From: Strongyloides papillosus
Taxonomy: Eukaryota; Nematoda; Chromadorea; Rhabditida; Strongyloididae
Direction: 5' to 3'
Length of the DNA stretch: 64,000 bases
NCBI GenBank assembly: GCA_005656395.1
Contig: SRSI01000010.1
Span: 1,116,001-1,180,000 of the forward strand
In this document: one piece after another, positions 62,525-64,000 of the stretch
Position numbering within the stretch: position 1 is the stretch's first letter
Layout: each line of letters opens with the position of its first letter
Made by a program: the position numbers and the translations under genes
Notes under the pieces: generated by a model
The model's input: only the letters and a program-made list of their open reading frames with translations
Told to the model about the DNA's origin: nothing
Database searches by the model: none

Positions 62525-63703
62525 TTACAAGGAAGCTTCTGTACTTTCATTTCTATTCGTATGTGTTGTTGCAGTTGTATTATGTCGATGTGACCAATTA
62601 CAGGAACCAAAATTACTCACAATTTTTCGTAGCGGTTTACAAAAATCTTCATTACTTCCAGCAATTTCTGTTTCTTTTATTGAATATATTATGCTTCCAA
62701 ATATCACTACAGCAAAAGATATAAAATATAATATGTGAAATTGATAGTGAAAAAGAAATATTCCTGCAATTAGGGAATAAAAATCTGCTGTCAATATAGA
62801 CAAATTAAACATCAATGCAGAAGTTTTTTGCAAAACAATAGAGACCATCGAATAAAATATAAACATTGAAACTGAATATAACAAATACATGGCAATTACT
62901 TTCCATGTCCAGTTAACTTCAGCCAAATTATTTCTTTCAAAAATAGCAAGCTGAATACCTGATATTATAAAACCTATTATGCCTACTATCCCAAGATATT
63001 CATTTCGACTATAATTTTTTACAAGTTTTTCTTCTCCAGTATTTGATAATGCATAGAGTGCAGATGAAGCAATACATAAACAATCTCCTAAAAATTTATT
63101 TGATTCACCTAAAGAACCGTTTTTATTTTCTAACACATCTGCCCAAATAAGAAATGCTATACCCAAAAGACATAAAGCCACTCCTACTATATGAAAAGTA
63201 AGATATCGTACACGTAAAAAAAGATATGATAAAATCATAACAAATGGTATTACTGAACAATCTAACAATTGAATAGATGTTAAATTGGTAAATTGATATG
63301 CCCAAACAACTAAATAATTTGCTTCAACATCTATAATTCCTAACAATAAATATTTCCATCCTCTATCCTTGATAATTTCAAAAAAAGACTCGCTTCCATC
63401 ACTAAAAATAAGCCCTAGTCCATAAACAAAAGATAGAAAAAAATAATTTAAAAATGATTGGGCCATTGGAGTGTTAACTTTAAATTCACTTAAATATTGT
63501 GATCCAATTCCAGTTCCACATAAACACAGTGATAGTATTTGACCATAACATATAGCTTTCAATGTTCTTTTAAATCTAAAGTTATCCAAACAACAACAAC
63601 AATCATAACCTTCTTCAGAATCTTCCGTTTCAGCTTGTTGAATTGCTAGTGGATATAAATTTGAAGTAGTAGTAGCAGATGAAAATTGAATTTGTTCCGG
63701 CAT
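62525..63703 (-). CDS. Solute carrier family 35 member F1/F2-like transporter
   Basis: Single exon, 392 residues from the ATG at 63703 (MPEQIQFSSATTTS). A cytosolic N terminus with four adjacent cysteines (DCCCCLDNF, possibly palmitoylated) leads into about ten membrane helices of the drug/metabolite-transporter fold. Family landmarks of the SLC35F1/F2/F6 branch are AICYGQILSLCLCGTG, WKYLLLGIIDVEANYLVVWAYQFTN, TSIQLLDCSVIPFVM, GDCLCIASSALYALSNTGEE and LMFNLSILTADFYSLIAGIFLF. Human SLC35F2 carries queuosine-related nucleobases and the drug YM155; the substrate of this protein cannot be inferred. The C-terminal tail is His/Asn/Thr-rich and cytosolic. No introns were needed. Confidence 0.9.
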   Translation of the reverse strand: MPEQIQFSSATTTSNLYPLAIQQAETEDSEEGYDCCCCLDNFRFKRTLKAICYGQILSLCLCGTGIGSQYLSEFKVNTPMAQSFLNYFFLSFVYGLGLIFSDGSESFFEIIKDRGWKYLLLGIIDVEANYLVVWAYQFTNLTSIQLLDCSVIPFVMILSYLFLRVRYLTFHIVGVALCLLGIAFLIWADVLENKNGSLGESNKFLGDCLCIASSALYALSNTGEEKLVKNYSRNEYLGIVGIIGFIISGIQLAIFERNNLAEVNWTWKVIAMYLLYSVSMFIFYSMVSIVLQKTSALMFNLSILTADFYSLIAGIFLFHYQFHILYFISFAVVIFGSIIYSIKETEIAGSNEDFCKPLRKIVSNFGSCNWSHRHNTTATTHTNRNESTEASL

Positions 63704-63718
63704 ATTTTGACAAGACAA

Positions 63719-64000
63719 AATTACTAATAATTCATGTATTTTAAGGTTTACTTAATTTTTCTTATACCATATGATAAGATAAAAGTTCATATCAACTTGA
63801 TAAAAATATATCAAATTATACAACCGAATACTTGAAAATTTTATAAAGTAAAGTTAGTAGAGATTGCTATAACAACTAACAACTTCGTAGCTGTCACTTT
63901 TGTGATCATTAACAAATGTTCAGTACTTTTGCTATGTATATATCACGTAATAATAATAATATATTTTTGTTTGTAATGATGAGCTAAAAGAAAGAAGATA
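63719..64000. other. Upstream region of the SLC35F gene
   Basis: No exon seen. Presumed promoter. Confidence 0.3.

Overview
The window reads as nuclear DNA from a nematode, most likely a strongyloidid such as Strongyloides or a close relative. Three things point there. By eye about four fifths of the bases are A or T. Most introns are very small (36-50 nt, GT...AG) and very AT-rich. Many genes have a TTTTAG/TTTCAG acceptor a few bases before the ATG, as expected for spliced-leader trans-splicing. The genes are animal genes with clear worm counterparts. I see no bacterial, viral, CRISPR or intact transposon gene. All assignments were made by reading motifs and hand-joining exons; no search was run.

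Layout. (1) 1-18.0 kb, minus strand: one receptor guanylyl cyclase locus. A single shared block (end of ectodomain, membrane helix, kinase-homology domain, cyclase; cut off at base 1) is preceded by four separate ectodomain modules at 3.6-4.4, 7.1-8.0, 14.0-15.0 and 17.1-18.0 kb. Each module ends in the same splice phase and can join the same shared acceptor at base 3539. This is the main discovery candidate: a gcy-28-like receptor that changes its ligand-binding head by alternative promoters or first exons. (2) 18-33.6 kb: mostly gene-poor, holding one orphan membrane-protein frame (25 kb) and a DUSP14-type phosphatase (27 kb). (3) 33.6-37.1 kb: a degenerate DNA polymerase eta-like gene and an acidic RING-like gene. 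(4) 37.3-41.2 kb, plus strand: a tight group of proteasome alpha-2, lipoyl synthase, RGP1 and a small unknown gene, possibly an operon. (5) 42.5-47 kb: a small possible secreted peptide, a GEN1/XPG-like gene with eroded catalytic residues, and three diverged tandem copies of a ~520 bp repeat. (6) 47.4-55.8 kb, minus strand: a short secreted collagen, an RGM/DRAG-1-like BMP co-receptor, RAB3GAP2 and a four-exon MPHOSPH6 gene. (7) 56.7-63.7 kb: ZNRF-type ubiquitin ligase (+), REEP5/YOP1 (-), CDK9 (+) and an SLC35F transporter (-).

Functional links are modest. RGP1 (Rab6 GEF subunit), RAB3GAP2 (Rab3/Rab18 regulator) and REEP5 (ER shaping) all concern Golgi/ER membrane traffic. The polymerase-eta-like and GEN1-like genes are DNA-repair relatives that both appear to have lost catalytic residues while keeping long open frames. 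MPHOSPH6 and CDK9 concern nuclear RNA processing and transcription elongation.
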